A DNA stretch of 64,000 nucleotides, from contig NZ_JANKBZ010000001.1 of the NCBI RefSeq assembly GCF_024623785.1, forward strand, positions 806,001 to 870,000, in the 5' to 3' direction. Origin of the DNA: Archangium lipolyticum. Lineage in GTDB: Bacteria; Myxococcota; Myxococcia; Myxococcales; Myxococcaceae. The translations under genes were made by a program, and so were the position numbers. The notes below the pieces were generated by a model, which saw only the letters and a program-made list of their open reading frames with translations, was not told the origin of the DNA and made no database searches. This document shows positions 38,016 through 46,844 of the stretch, piece by piece; positions within the stretch are counted from its first letter, which is position 1; each line of letters opens with the position of its first letter.

Positions 38016-39629
38016 TCACTGGATATCCAGCGGAGACGAAACGGGTTGCAATGTCCCTTCGGCGTTGAGGGTCGTGCTGCTCACGATGGGATACCGTCTG
38101 GAGAAGAGCGCCTCGTCACCCGCGAAGAGCAGCCTGGGCTCGAGGTGGCTCGGCATTCCGTGCTCACGTACGCCGTCCTCCGTGAGCCAGATGAGAAACG
38201 CCTCGGCACGCTGATCCGTCAGGAGGGGAAGCCAGCCGGCCGAGGACAGCGTTCCGATTCTTCCCTCCGGCCACCGTTGGAGAAAAGCACTCTCGAGCTC
38301 GGCTCGTGCGAAGGCGCCCCGGTCAGCCTCCTCGGTCATCGCCAGCCAGACCGGCACCTTGCCGTCCTGCTCGATGAATCCAGGGACCTTCTCCACGAAT
38401 CCCACCAGCTCATGGTCCGCCGCGGCGGGCTGGTCACCCCGAAGGTAGGTCATTCCACACGGAGAATTGATCTCCAAGACAGCGCCACCCTCGGAGAGAG
38501 GAGCACCCACCTCACGCAGGATCACATCGATCCCCGCGCTCGGCTCCCCGAACCGCTCCAACAACCGCTCCAAGGCTTCACGATCCGCGGGATGCAGCGA
38601 TTCCAGCGGAGCCTTTTCCATCTGCTCACCCGCGGCGGCCGAAACGCGCAGCCGGGCCCCGGGCTCCGGAATCACACGCGAGAGATCCGCCATGGACCGG
38701 ATGCCATATCCCCAGAGCTGTTGCAGCAGGCGCTGCTGCTGAATCAGCAGCCGGTTTGCCCGCCGGTGAAGCTCGGGTTGATCTCGCTGGAGCAATTCGT
38801 CGACCGTGCTCACGCCATCCCCTGTGATCACTCGAGGGTCGGCTCGAAACACGCGAAACAGCTTGCCCCCGATGAAGTGGAGCCGGAGCTCCACTCCCTC
38901 CAACATCCGTTCGACCAGCAGGAAGTCGGAACGGAAGAATTGTTCCGCCGCGACCGCCAGATCGGCCGGATTCTGGATCCCCAGGATGACGGACTCGGAG
39001 TTCCCCCCGGTGACGGCCTTCAACGCCACCGGATACCCAAGAGCCTCCGCCCGCTCGAGGAGATCCTCCTTGTTCAAGGACAGGAAGCCGGGAGCCACGG
39101 GAATTCCCGCCGTCTTGAGCAGATCCCGCCCAAAAGCCTTGTTCGTTCCCGCCAGCGTCAGGATGCCCGAGACACTCTGATCCTGGTTCATGGTGATCAG
39201 CCGGCAATGACGCCCGATCCCCAGATAGAGGGACTGGAAGCGGCCGAGCATCACGGGCAGTGAGACCCAGCGCCGGAAATCCGCGAGGCGGCGATACAGC
39301 CCGTACCCCACGTTGTAGACGTAGCTGTCGTGCGCGATGGGCAGCAGTCTGCGCTGCACGCGCTCGGTGTCATCGGGGTTCAGCGAGAGCACCCTGGAGA
39401 GCAGGGCCGGCGAAAAGAACGGGAATACGCCCGCATACACATGGGTGATGCCGTCCCCCTCCGGTTCGAGCGTCAATGGCTCTCCCAGGTTGGGCTCCAC
39501 GATGAGCCGGTGCCATTGCGCGGTCACGGCTTCGACTTCGGCCTCCGAAGCCGACAACCATGCATGCATGAGGTCCGTGCCCGAAGTGAAGGACACCCCT
39601 TGATGAACGACGATTCTCGAAACCCTCAT
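38016..39629 (-). CDS. ATP-grasp ligase, cyanophycin-synthetase/glutathione-synthetase-like
   Basis: 537 residues. Residues about 190-440 hold an ATP-grasp fold: TNKAFGRDLLKTAGIPVAPG, GYPVALKAVTGGNSESV, LLVERMLEGVELRLHFIGGK cut as LLVERMLEGVELRLHF and IGGK, DPRVITGDGVSTVDELL and EINSPCGMTYLRGDQ for metal and ATP. Such enzymes join a carboxylate to an amine through an acyl phosphate. The N-terminal 190 and C-terminal 90 residues were not recognised. It overlaps the preceding oxygenase gene by four bases. It may add an amino acid to the peptide or build a small precursor. Confidence 0.75.
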   Translation of the reverse strand: MRVSRIVVHQGVSFTSGTDLMHAWLSASEAEVEAVTAQWHRLIVEPNLGEPLTLEPEGDGITHVYAGVFPFFSPALLSRVLSLNPDDTERVQRRLLPIAHDSYVYNVGYGLYRRLADFRRWVSLPVMLGRFQSLYLGIGRHCRLITMNQDQSVSGILTLAGTNKAFGRDLLKTAGIPVAPGFLSLNKEDLLERAEALGYPVALKAVTGGNSESVILGIQNPADLAVAAEQFFRSDFLLVERMLEGVELRLHFIGGKLFRVFRADPRVITGDGVSTVDELLQRDQPELHRRANRLLIQQQRLLQQLWGYGIRSMADLSRVIPEPGARLRVSAAAGEQMEKAPLESLHPADREALERLLERFGEPSAGIDVILREVGAPLSEGGAVLEINSPCGMTYLRGDQPAAADHELVGFVEKVPGFIEQDGKVPVWLAMTEEADRGAFARAELESAFLQRWPEGRIGTLSSAGWLPLLTDQRAEAFLIWLTEDGVREHGMPSHLEPRLLFAGDEALFSRRYPIVSSTTLNAEGTLQPVSSPLDIQ

Positions 39630-40228
39630 TTCCGCTGGGCTTCGTTGAAGAAGAAGATCTGTGTGAGACGCGCGTTCTCGTTGTGCTCGCCGAACGTATT
39701 CGCCTGGGAATGAAAGAACTGGCCCCGGAACAGCACCAGCCTGTTGTACTTCATCGGGAGGAAGAAGGACTGCGTCCACCGATCACGGTGCATCCCTTCC
39801 TGGCCCACGAAGTACTCCCAGACGGTCTTGCCTTCGAGAAGCCAGTAGATATCGAGGACTTCCTCACGGGTCGGCCACTTCTCCAACCCGGTTTCATTGT
39901 GCCGCCAGAAGCAGGTCCCCCCCTCGCACTGCTCCGGGGGATTCAAGTAGAGGATGCCCCCCCAGTCGCAGTGGTCGACATGGATGTCCATCGAGTGCTG
40001 CTCGTTGGCGGCTCTAAGAGCGAAGCGCCCCGTCCCTTCTGGAGCCGCGGGGACGAGGGGTACCCCCAGCAACCTGGAGATCTGATCGATCTCGGCCGTC
40101 GTGGCCCTGAAGTCGGAGTACAGCCCGGTCGAGTTCAGGTTCCGGTACTGGGCACCAAGCGCCTCGCGCCGCTTGCTATCGACGTCGGGGCAGAAGTCGT
40201 CCACGACCAAGAAGGAGATTTCCGCCAT
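39626..40228 (-). CDS. Small Fe(II)/2-oxoglutarate oxygenase (DUF6445-like)
   Basis: 200 residues, a single oxygenase domain. The metal triad reads His83-Val84-Asp85 in MDIHVDHCDWGGILYLN and His173 in FRGQFFHSQANTFG, with Arg187 in ENARLTQIFF as the co-substrate anchor. The segment GGTCFWRHNETG fits DUF6445-type prolyl-hydroxylase-like proteins, but the family label is from memory and only moderately sure. It is the first gene of the minus-strand operon that runs to 33498. Confidence 0.65.
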   Translation of the reverse strand: MAEISFLVVDDFCPDVDSKRREALGAQYRNLNSTGLYSDFRATTAEIDQISRLLGVPLVPAAPEGTGRFALRAANEQHSMDIHVDHCDWGGILYLNPPEQCEGGTCFWRHNETGLEKWPTREEVLDIYWLLEGKTVWEYFVGQEGMHRDRWTQSFFLPMKYNRLVLFRGQFFHSQANTFGEHNENARLTQIFFFNEAQRK

Positions 40229-40267
40229 GGGGGTGTGATCTGGGGGATTGGAGCTTGCGTCAGCGAC

Positions 40268-40290
40268 AGTCTGTTGGTTTTCAGACTATA
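40268..40290 (-). promoter_or_regulatory. Inverted repeat overlapping a -10-like box upstream of the operon
   Basis: On the minus strand TATAGT (40290-40285) runs into AGTCTG, eight bases, CAGACT (a six-pair inverted repeat, 40287-40268). It is 40-60 bases upstream of the oxygenase start. It may be an operator over the promoter of the six-gene operon. No matching -35 box is clear. The remaining bases up to the Coq4-like gene show nothing else. Confidence 0.4.
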
Positions 40291-40451
40291 GCAGGGATGT
40301 CGCGGAGCTGGTGCCCCAACCGCCGGGCGTGCCGAGCCGGGGGCCTCCTGCTCACGAATGGGTGGGCCCTTTCGGTCTCATCGCAAACCGCCAGAATCAC
40401 TGAAGAAATCTGCCTCTTTCGACCCGACGGCGAGCTGCTCCGAGCACCCCG

Positions 40452-41144
40452 TCAGTTCATCCGCTCCGCGGGGGCACACAGCCGCGCGCTCAGCGTGGCC
40501 ACGGGGGTCTCCCAGTGGTGCTCGAACCAGAAGCCGAGGAACTGCGAGGACGCGCGGCCACGGAGGTACGCGGCCCGCAGCCGCCGCATGTACTCGGACA
40601 GCCCGACGCCGGGCTGCCGCTCCTTGATTTGTCCGAACGTGCCGAACAGCAGGATGAGCTTCGCGGTGTGGATACCCAGGTTGCCCAGGACGTACGCCTG
40701 CAGTTCCATCTCTCCCACCACATCCGTGGCGTAGCCCGTCAGCACGTGCAACAGGTCATGCGTCTCGCGGTAGCGCTTGCCGATGAAGTCGATGTGGTTC
40801 TTGATCTCGAACGTCGTCTCGAAGGGCGAGATCTTGTTGTCGCGGAAGTAGCGCGCGAACTCATGGCCGAGCGAGCCCTCGGGCAGGCGCTCGAGCGCTG
40901 TCAGATCCAGTGCCTTGCCCTGCAAGGAGGGACGCTCGGACAGCAGGCGGCGCCCCTCCTCGCTGCGCTGGAGCTGCTGGGCGAGCGACTCGTAGACGTT
41001 GAGATCCAGGCAGGTGTTGAGCAGCGGGCCACAGATGGGATTTCCCGGGTCCTGCTTGAGCACCTGCAAGCACTGGAGCGCCACGCGCAGGCGGGTGAAC
41101 AGAGGAGCGTTGTCGGGCAGGGACAGGGTATTGGGATCGATCAT
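40452..41144 (-). CDS. Coq4-family protein
   Basis: 230 residues. The diagnostic metal-binding motif is ETHDLLHVLTGYATDVVGE (HDxxHxxxG ending in a Glu). Eukaryotic Coq4 takes part in ubiquinone synthesis; bacterial homologues are often of unknown role. The start ATG (41142-41144) has GGAGG six bases upstream; the frame continues further but without good features. It is divergent from the TetR gene, with a shared 95-base control region containing a perfect palindrome, so both may be under that regulator. Confidence 0.82.
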   Translation of the reverse strand: MIDPNTLSLPDNAPLFTRLRVALQCLQVLKQDPGNPICGPLLNTCLDLNVYESLAQQLQRSEEGRRLLSERPSLQGKALDLTALERLPEGSLGHEFARYFRDNKISPFETTFEIKNHIDFIGKRYRETHDLLHVLTGYATDVVGEMELQAYVLGNLGIHTAKLILLFGTFGQIKERQPGVGLSEYMRRLRAAYLRGRASSQFLGFWFEHHWETPVATLSARLCAPAERMN

Positions 41145-41177
41145 GGGGTTCCTCCAAGCGTGCCGCCTGCGGCGCAT

Positions 41178-41193
41178 GTACACCGTTGTGTAC
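41178..41193. promoter_or_regulatory. Palindromic operator between Coq4-like and TetR genes
   Basis: GTACAC-CGTT-GTGTAC, a perfect six-by-six palindrome. A further GTGTAC half-site occurs at 41234-41239, directly before the TetR start. Size and place are those of a TetR-family autoregulatory operator controlling both divergent transcripts. Confidence 0.6.
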
Positions 41194-41239
41194 TTCCTGG
41201 ACATAACCCAGCCATCGCCGTAAGTAAACAGCCGTGTAC

Positions 41240-41824
41240 ATGTCCGGCCCGACCGAGCCCAAGAAAACGACGCGCCAGCGCGATGCCGAGCGCACGCGCA
41301 CCGCGATCCTCAACGCCGCGCAGACGCTGTTCTCGACACGAGGCTTCACCAACACCGGCGTGCGAGAGGTGGCGGAGCTCGCCGGGGTGAATTCCGCGCT
41401 CGTTGGCCGCTACTTCGGCTCGAAGGAGGGGCTGTTCCGGGCGACGTTGGAGCGGGTGATCGACATCACCCCGATACTGCGTGAAGACCGGCGGCACTGC
41501 TTCGGGGTGGACATGGTGGCGGCCCTCTTCGACACGCAGGACGCATCGGGCCCGCTGGCGATGATGATCCTCTCGGCGGCCGACCCCGTGGCGCACGCGG
41601 CGAGCGTCGAGTTCCTCCAGACGAAGGTGATCGCACCGTTGGCCAGGTGGCTGGGACCCCCGGACGGCGAGGGGCGAGCGGTGCGGCTCAACATCCTTTG
41701 GAGCGGCTTCCTCACCAGTTGGAAGCTGCTGCCCATCCAGCCGCTCACCGGGGCGCGCCTGGCCTCCACCCGCCGCTGGCTGGAGACCGCGACCCAGGCG
41801 ATCGTCGACGAAGGCTCGGCCTGA
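41240..41824 (+). CDS. TetR-family transcriptional regulator
   Basis: 194 residues. N-terminal helix-turn-helix: [45 protein letters not shown] cut as [17 protein letters not shown] and [11 protein letters not shown], the standard TetR signature. The C-terminal ligand domain is not of a known class. ATG 41240 is chosen; a GTG six bases earlier overlaps the operator half-site. It heads a likely operon with the hydrolase and dehydrogenase that follow. Confidence 0.9.
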   Translation: MSGPTEPKKTTRQRDAERTRTAILNAAQTLFSTRGFTNTGVREVAELAGVNSALVGRYFGSKEGLFRATLERVIDITPILREDRRHCFGVDMVAALFDTQDASGPLAMMILSAADPVAHAASVEFLQTKVIAPLARWLGPPDGEGRAVRLNILWSGFLTSWKLLPIQPLTGARLASTRRWLETATQAIVDEGSA

Positions 41825-41851
41825 GATCCACCACCGCATGGGAGCAGAGAC

Positions 41852-42832
41852 ATGAAGCGAGCCGAGAATCCGTTTCACCCTGACCTGCAACGCGCCGCGC
41901 GCCTCATCCCGAACTTCACGATGACCCGGCCGCTGCTCGCCGTGATGCAGTTCCTCACCCGCCTCCAATCAACACCCCGCGTCCCCGAGGATGTGGCCGT
42001 GGAGGACGTGCGGGTGCCCGGGCCCGCGGGGGCGCCACCGGTGCGCGTGCGGACCTATCGGTCCCGGACGGTCCAGGGACCGACGCCGGCGCTCCTGTGG
42101 ATTCACGGGGGCGGATACATCATGGGCCGGCCGGAGCAGGACGATTTTCTGTGCGTCGGCTTCGCGCGCGAGCTGGGCATCCACGTCACCTCCGTGGACT
42201 ACCGGCTGGCACCCGAGCACCCCTTCCCGGCACCGCTGGAGGACTGCTACGCGGCGCTGCGGTGGCTCTTCGCCCAGGCGGGGACGCTCGGTGTCCTCCC
42301 CGAGCGCATCGCCATCGGCGGGGCGAGCGCTGGCGGAGGGCTCACGGCGGCGCTGGCCCAGCTGGCGCACGACCGCGGGGAGGTTCGGCCCGCCTTCCAG
42401 CTGCTCGTCTACCCGATGCTGGACGATCGCACGGCGACGCGCACGGACATCGACGGCACGCGCCTGCGCGTCTGGAACCAGGGCAGCAACGTGTTCGGCT
42501 GGAGGTCCTACCTGGGATGCGAGCCGGGTGGCGCGAAGGTGCCGGCGCATGCGGTGCCCGCGCGGCGAGAGGACCTCTCGGGACTGCCTCCGGCCTGGTT
42601 GGGCGTGGGCACCTGCGACCTCTTCCTCGACGAGGATATCGCGTACGCCAGGCGCCTGGAGGCCTCCGGCGTGCCATGCGAGCTCTTCAGGGTGCCCGGC
42701 GCCTTCCACGGCTTCGATCTCATCACCCGCGACAGCGGGGTGGCGCGCGAGTTCCGCGGGGTCTACACGGCCGCGCTCCGCCGAGCCCTGTTCCCGGCGC
42801 ACGGCGTCGCGGAGCACGCGAAGGCGGGCTGA
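41852..42832 (+). CDS. Alpha/beta hydrolase, hormone-sensitive-lipase family
   Basis: 326 residues. Oxyanion motif HGGGYI, nucleophile motif GASAGGG with Ser, acid Asp in CDLFLDEDIA and base His in GAFHGFD. These mark the HSL (family IV) carboxylesterases. The substrate is unknown. It starts 27 bases after the regulator gene and is followed by an SDR, suggesting a small catabolic or detoxification unit that the TetR protein controls. Confidence 0.9.
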   Translation: MKRAENPFHPDLQRAARLIPNFTMTRPLLAVMQFLTRLQSTPRVPEDVAVEDVRVPGPAGAPPVRVRTYRSRTVQGPTPALLWIHGGGYIMGRPEQDDFLCVGFARELGIHVTSVDYRLAPEHPFPAPLEDCYAALRWLFAQAGTLGVLPERIAIGGASAGGGLTAALAQLAHDRGEVRPAFQLLVYPMLDDRTATRTDIDGTRLRVWNQGSNVFGWRSYLGCEPGGAKVPAHAVPARREDLSGLPPAWLGVGTCDLFLDEDIAYARRLEASGVPCELFRVPGAFHGFDLITRDSGVAREFRGVYTAALRRALFPAHGVAEHAKAG

Positions 42833-42904
42833 GGGATGAAGCACCCGTCCCCGGACGCTGTTTCAGCAAGTACGAGTGCAATCACGCCAAGGGAGACCCG
42901 CACC

Positions 42905-43729
42905 ATGACCGCACCACACAAGGACATCATCGTCATCACCGGCCTCGGTGGCATGGGCCTCGCCACCGCCCGCCGCCTCGGCTCCGGCCGCCAGCTCGTC
43001 CTCGCCGACTACGCCCAGGACCTCCTCGACCGCGTCGCCGACACCCTCCGCGGCGAAGGCCACACCGTCGACGCCCTCCGCGTCGACGTCTCCGACCAAC
43101 AGTCCGTCGAACGGCTCGCCCAGCACGCAGGTGCCCTCGGCTCGCTCCGCGCCGTCGTGCACACCGCCGGCGTCTCTCCCGTGCAGGCCAGCCCCGAACG
43201 GGTCGTGCGGGTGGACGTCCTCGGCACCGCCTACGTCCTCGACGCCTTCCTCCCCTTGGTGACGCGCGGCAGTGTCGCGGTGTGCATCGCCTCGATGGCC
43301 GGCGCGATGGTCCCCCTCCCCCCCGAGGCCGAACGCGCCCTCGCCACCACCCCCACGAGCGAGCTCGCGGGGCTCCCCATGCTCGACCCCAAGAACCTCG
43401 ATTCCAGCGCCGCCTACAGCGTGGCGAAGCGCGCGAACCAGTTGCGCGTCCAGGCGGCGTCGATTCCGTGGGGGCGGCGGGGCGGCCGGGTGGTCAGCAT
43501 CAGCCCGGGCATCATCTCCACCCCGATGGGGCAGGCGGAGTTGCAGGGCCCCCACGGAGAGGCCATTCGCGGCATGATTCAAGCGTCCGGCGCGGGGCGC
43601 ATCGGAACTCCGGACGACATCGCCAGCGCCGTCGAGTTCCTGCTCAGCCCCCAGGCGTCGTTCATCACCGGCAGCGACCTCCTCGTCGACGGCGGCGCCG
43701 TCGCCGCGGCGCGCTACGCCCGGTCTTGA
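42905..43729 (+). CDS. Short-chain dehydrogenase/reductase
   Basis: 274 residues. Cofactor loop TGLGGMG and the active-site pair in AAYSVAKRANQ (Tyr-x3-Lys). A Ser usually placed before Tyr is in CIASMAG. The end (TGSDLLVDGGA) is typical of classical SDRs. ATG 42905 follows GGGAGA. Its last 16 bases overlap the end of the convergent glycosidase gene. Substrate unknown; partner of the esterase upstream. Confidence 0.88.
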   Translation: MTAPHKDIIVITGLGGMGLATARRLGSGRQLVLADYAQDLLDRVADTLRGEGHTVDALRVDVSDQQSVERLAQHAGALGSLRAVVHTAGVSPVQASPERVVRVDVLGTAYVLDAFLPLVTRGSVAVCIASMAGAMVPLPPEAERALATTPTSELAGLPMLDPKNLDSSAAYSVAKRANQLRVQAASIPWGRRGGRVVSISPGIISTPMGQAELQGPHGEAIRGMIQASGAGRIGTPDDIASAVEFLLSPQASFITGSDLLVDGGAVAAARYARS

Positions 43730-45699
43730 CGCATCCCTTCCAACACACCGTGTTGGACCAGCTGGTAGCTCAGCCCGAAGAACAGGGGGTACAGCGGATG
43801 GGCCGTGTCGTGCGGCATGTCCGACCGTTGTGCCTCCACTTCCGCCATCGAGGAGGGCAGTTCGAAGGGCAGCTTGCCTCGTGGCGCGGCCTTGCCCGTC
43901 AAGACGTCGAACAGCGCGGAATCGCTCACGCCGAAGTTGCCGAGGAGGGCGCCGACCTTGTCCTTCACGTTCGTCAGGATCGCCGGGCGATCCAGGTAGA
44001 CCGTGACGATGGTCGGCACCCTGGCGCTCACGCTCTTGATGGCCTCATAGTCGGCGTTGCCATCCTCGAAGGCGAGGTTTCCTTCGTGCTGCCGGAGCCC
44101 GAACACGTACTGGGGATGAAGCGTCTCGAACGGAGCCACCGTCCGCAGGATCGCGACGTCCGCTTCCTCGGGGGTACGGACGACCGTCAACCCATACCTG
44201 GCGGCGACCGCGCCATCGATACCATGGAGGTAGACCTTCCGGATGTTGGCACCCAGGGGAAGGATCTTGTCCTTGTTCTCCAGTAGGACGAGTGAGCGCC
44301 GCTGGGCCTCCGTCGCCTCGTCCTGGAAGGTGGCGTTTCCCACCACCTCGCCCGCTCGCTCCACGTCGACGTACGGGTTCTCGAACAGACCTTGTTGGAA
44401 CTTCTGCAGCAGGATCCGATACACCGACTCGTCCAGGCGAGCCTCTGTCACCTTGCCGGCGTTGACCGCGGCCACGAGCGCCTCGGATTCATCGACGCCA
44501 CCGAATTGGTCCAATCCCGCGTTCACGGCCTTGGCGAAGCGATCCACCTTGGACAGTGTCTCCACGCCCCAGGGAGTTCCAAACCCCACGAAGGAGGGAG
44601 TCTGCCCGGGAGGCGCGCCGTTCAGACACGCTTCGTCACAGTCGTTGGTGATGGCCCAGTCCGAGAGGATGACTCCCTCGAAACCATACTGGCCTCGCAA
44701 CATGTCCGTCAGGAGCTGCGTGTTGAAGCCCGCGCCAACCTGCTCCAGGGGCCGGCCGTTCAAGGTGACTCCCTCGAGGATGGAGTAGGTGGGCATCACC
44801 CCTCCGGTCTTCGCGGCGAACGCACCCTCGAAAGGCCTGACGTGGTACTCGAAGTTGTTGCCCGGGAACACCGCGTATTTCCCGTAGGCATTGTGGCTGT
44901 CGAAGCCATCCTTCGCGGCGCCGTAGCCCACCCAATGCTTCACGACGGCCACCACGCTGTTCTCGCCAATCCCATTCCCACCGTTCTGGAAACCCTCGAT
45001 GTAGGCCTGCACGAGCTTCCTGGCGAGCTCGGCGTCCTCACCGAAGGTGCCATGGATGCGCGACCAGCGCGGCTCGGTGGCGAGATCGGCTTGTGGAGAG
45101 AGCGCTTCCTGGATACCGACCGCACGGTACTCCTGCCGTGCGATGTCCCCGAAGCGCCTGATCAGGGCCTCGTCACCGATGGCCGCCAACCCCAGCGCCT
45201 CTGGCCACTGGGAGAAGCTCCCCGCGGCGACACTAGCGCCCAATGTGAATTGAAAATGATTGCGAGGATCCGTGCTGAGGGTGGCCGGAATGCCCAGGCG
45301 TGTCGCTTCCGCGATTTCCTGCAACGCATTGTTCTCCTCGGCGAGGAACCGTGCATCGCCATCCAACCGCGTGATGAAGCTGTTGACGCCCTGCTCGGCG
45401 ATCATGCGGGTGGCAAGCGCCCTGTCATAACGGGTGACTCCTTCCGTCGTCAGGGTGGGAGCCGTTCCGTGCATCATGACGCCCGCTTTTTCCCGCAGCG
45501 TCATCCGGCCGATGAGGTCTCTTGCCCGCTCCTCGGGAGTCCGCCGCCAGTCCTCGTAGGGGTCGACCTGACCATTCCCGTTCAGGTCCTTGAAGCGCAG
45601 ACCGTCCTTGACGATGAAGCCCACTCCCCTGCCCCCAAGCTCCACCCGAGGCGTGGCCGGAGCATCCTCCCTGCCCTTGTGATGCGACGACGATCCCAT
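43714..45699 (-). CDS. Glycoside hydrolase family 3 protein
   Basis: 661 residues. Family 3 N-terminal barrel: LSTDPRNHFQF, VVAVVKHWVGYGAAKDGFDSHN (cut as VVAVVKHWVGYG and AAKDGFDSHN), and GVILSDWAIT with the nucleophile Asp. The C-terminal alpha/beta domain follows (LVLLENKDKILPLG). No fibronectin-like third domain. No signal peptide is evident at the start chosen (ATG 45697-45699, GGGAGG upstream), although a GTG 36 bases earlier is in frame. Beta-glucosidase or xylosidase type; substrate not predictable. It opposes the SDR gene. Confidence 0.9.
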   Translation of the reverse strand: MGSSSHHKGREDAPATPRVELGGRGVGFIVKDGLRFKDLNGNGQVDPYEDWRRTPEERARDLIGRMTLREKAGVMMHGTAPTLTTEGVTRYDRALATRMIAEQGVNSFITRLDGDARFLAEENNALQEIAEATRLGIPATLSTDPRNHFQFTLGASVAAGSFSQWPEALGLAAIGDEALIRRFGDIARQEYRAVGIQEALSPQADLATEPRWSRIHGTFGEDAELARKLVQAYIEGFQNGGNGIGENSVVAVVKHWVGYGAAKDGFDSHNAYGKYAVFPGNNFEYHVRPFEGAFAAKTGGVMPTYSILEGVTLNGRPLEQVGAGFNTQLLTDMLRGQYGFEGVILSDWAITNDCDEACLNGAPPGQTPSFVGFGTPWGVETLSKVDRFAKAVNAGLDQFGGVDESEALVAAVNAGKVTEARLDESVYRILLQKFQQGLFENPYVDVERAGEVVGNATFQDEATEAQRRSLVLLENKDKILPLGANIRKVYLHGIDGAVAARYGLTVVRTPEEADVAILRTVAPFETLHPQYVFGLRQHEGNLAFEDGNADYEAIKSVSARVPTIVTVYLDRPAILTNVKDKVGALLGNFGVSDSALFDVLTGKAAPRGKLPFELPSSMAEVEAQRSDMPHDTAHPLYPLFFGLSYQLVQHGVLEGMRQDRA

Positions 45700-45908
45700 G
45701 CCCGATACCTCCCAGCTCGAGTCGGGTCCTCGCACGAGCCGGAGCGGGCGGCAACCCGGCTCCCCTCATGGCGCGCGGAACCGCGGGGCCGCCGCCTTGT
45801 CGTCCGAATGCGTTGCCAATGAACGACGATTCCGTTATAGCGGACGCGCGTCCGCGATAGCAAACCGCCGCAAGATGGCTCCGCCCCCTCGTCGCAGGTA
45901 ATCCCCCC

Positions 45909-46844
45909 ATGAGCACGCAGCCCCAGCTCGCCGTCTTCTACGAGCACCCCGAGTGGTTCAAACCCCTGTTCGCCACCCTCGAGCGGCGCGGCATCTCCTA
46001 CGTACCGCTGCGCCTCGACGAGCACTTCTTCAACCTGGAGGACCGCACGCCGCCCGCGCCGGTCATCTTCAGCCGCGTGGCGATGAGCTCCTTCCTGCGC
46101 CAGGATGAGCACGGCATCTTCTACGCCCAGTCCCTGTACTCGCATTGGGAGCAGTGCGGCGCCCGCATCATCAATGGCAACCCGGCCCTCGCGGTGGACA
46201 CGTCCAAGGCCCGCCAGCTGTCGCTCATCAACTCACTGGGCTACGCGACCCCGGCCACGCGCGTGGTGCATCGCCGGGCCGACCTGCCCCGTGCAGCCCA
46301 GGGTCTGCGCTTTCCCATCGTGGTCAAGGTCAACATCGGCGGCTCGGGCGCCGGCGTCGTGCGCTACGACAGCATGGAGCAGCTCGTCCAGGCCGTTGCC
46401 GACGGCACCACGCCCACCAGCATCGACAGCGTCACGCTCGTCCAGGAGTACATCCCCACCCGCGGCAGCCGCATCGTGCGCGCGGAGACCCTGGCTGGAC
46501 GCTTCCTCTACGCCATCTCCCTGACCACCGACGGCGGCTCGTTCGATCTGTGCCCCGCCGATGCGTGCATGGTGGGCAAGCCCAGGATCACCATCGAGCA
46601 GACCACGCTGGACGCCGACACCATCCGCGCCGTGGAGACCATCTCGCGCGCGGCGAACATGGAGCTGTGCGGCATCGAGTTCATGATCGACGACCGCGAC
46701 GGCACGCGCCGCTTCTACGACATCAACGGGTTGTCCAACTTCGTGGCCAGGCCGCTCGAGGTGCTGGGGTGGGATCCGCACGAGCAGCTGGCGGACTATC
46801 TCCTCGAGGTCATCGGCGCCCGGCGGCGTGGGGAGGCGGCATGA
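45909..46844 (+). CDS. RimK-like ATP-grasp protein
   Basis: 311 residues. ATP-grasp core: FPIVVKVNIGGSGAGVV (phosphate loop), LVQEYIPTRGSRIV and LCGIEFMIDDRDG, then YDINGLSNFV with the metal-binding Asn. Similar to RimK/LysX-type amino-acid ligases and to alpha-L-glutamate ligases. No carrier protein (LysW) lies nearby. The stop overlaps the start of the flavin monooxygenase gene by four bases, so the two probably work together on a ligation followed by oxidation; the product is unknown. Confidence 0.82.
   Translation: MSTQPQLAVFYEHPEWFKPLFATLERRGISYVPLRLDEHFFNLEDRTPPAPVIFSRVAMSSFLRQDEHGIFYAQSLYSHWEQCGARIINGNPALAVDTSKARQLSLINSLGYATPATRVVHRRADLPRAAQGLRFPIVVKVNIGGSGAGVVRYDSMEQLVQAVADGTTPTSIDSVTLVQEYIPTRGSRIVRAETLAGRFLYAISLTTDGGSFDLCPADACMVGKPRITIEQTTLDADTIRAVETISRAANMELCGIEFMIDDRDGTRRFYDINGLSNFVARPLEVLGWDPHEQLADYLLEVIGARRRGEAA

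Noticed and set aside
40229-40451. Small plus-strand ORF beginning MSRSWCPNRR as a Cys-containing peptide gene
   Set aside because: It continues as an antisense shadow through the Coq4-like gene and has no ribosome site.
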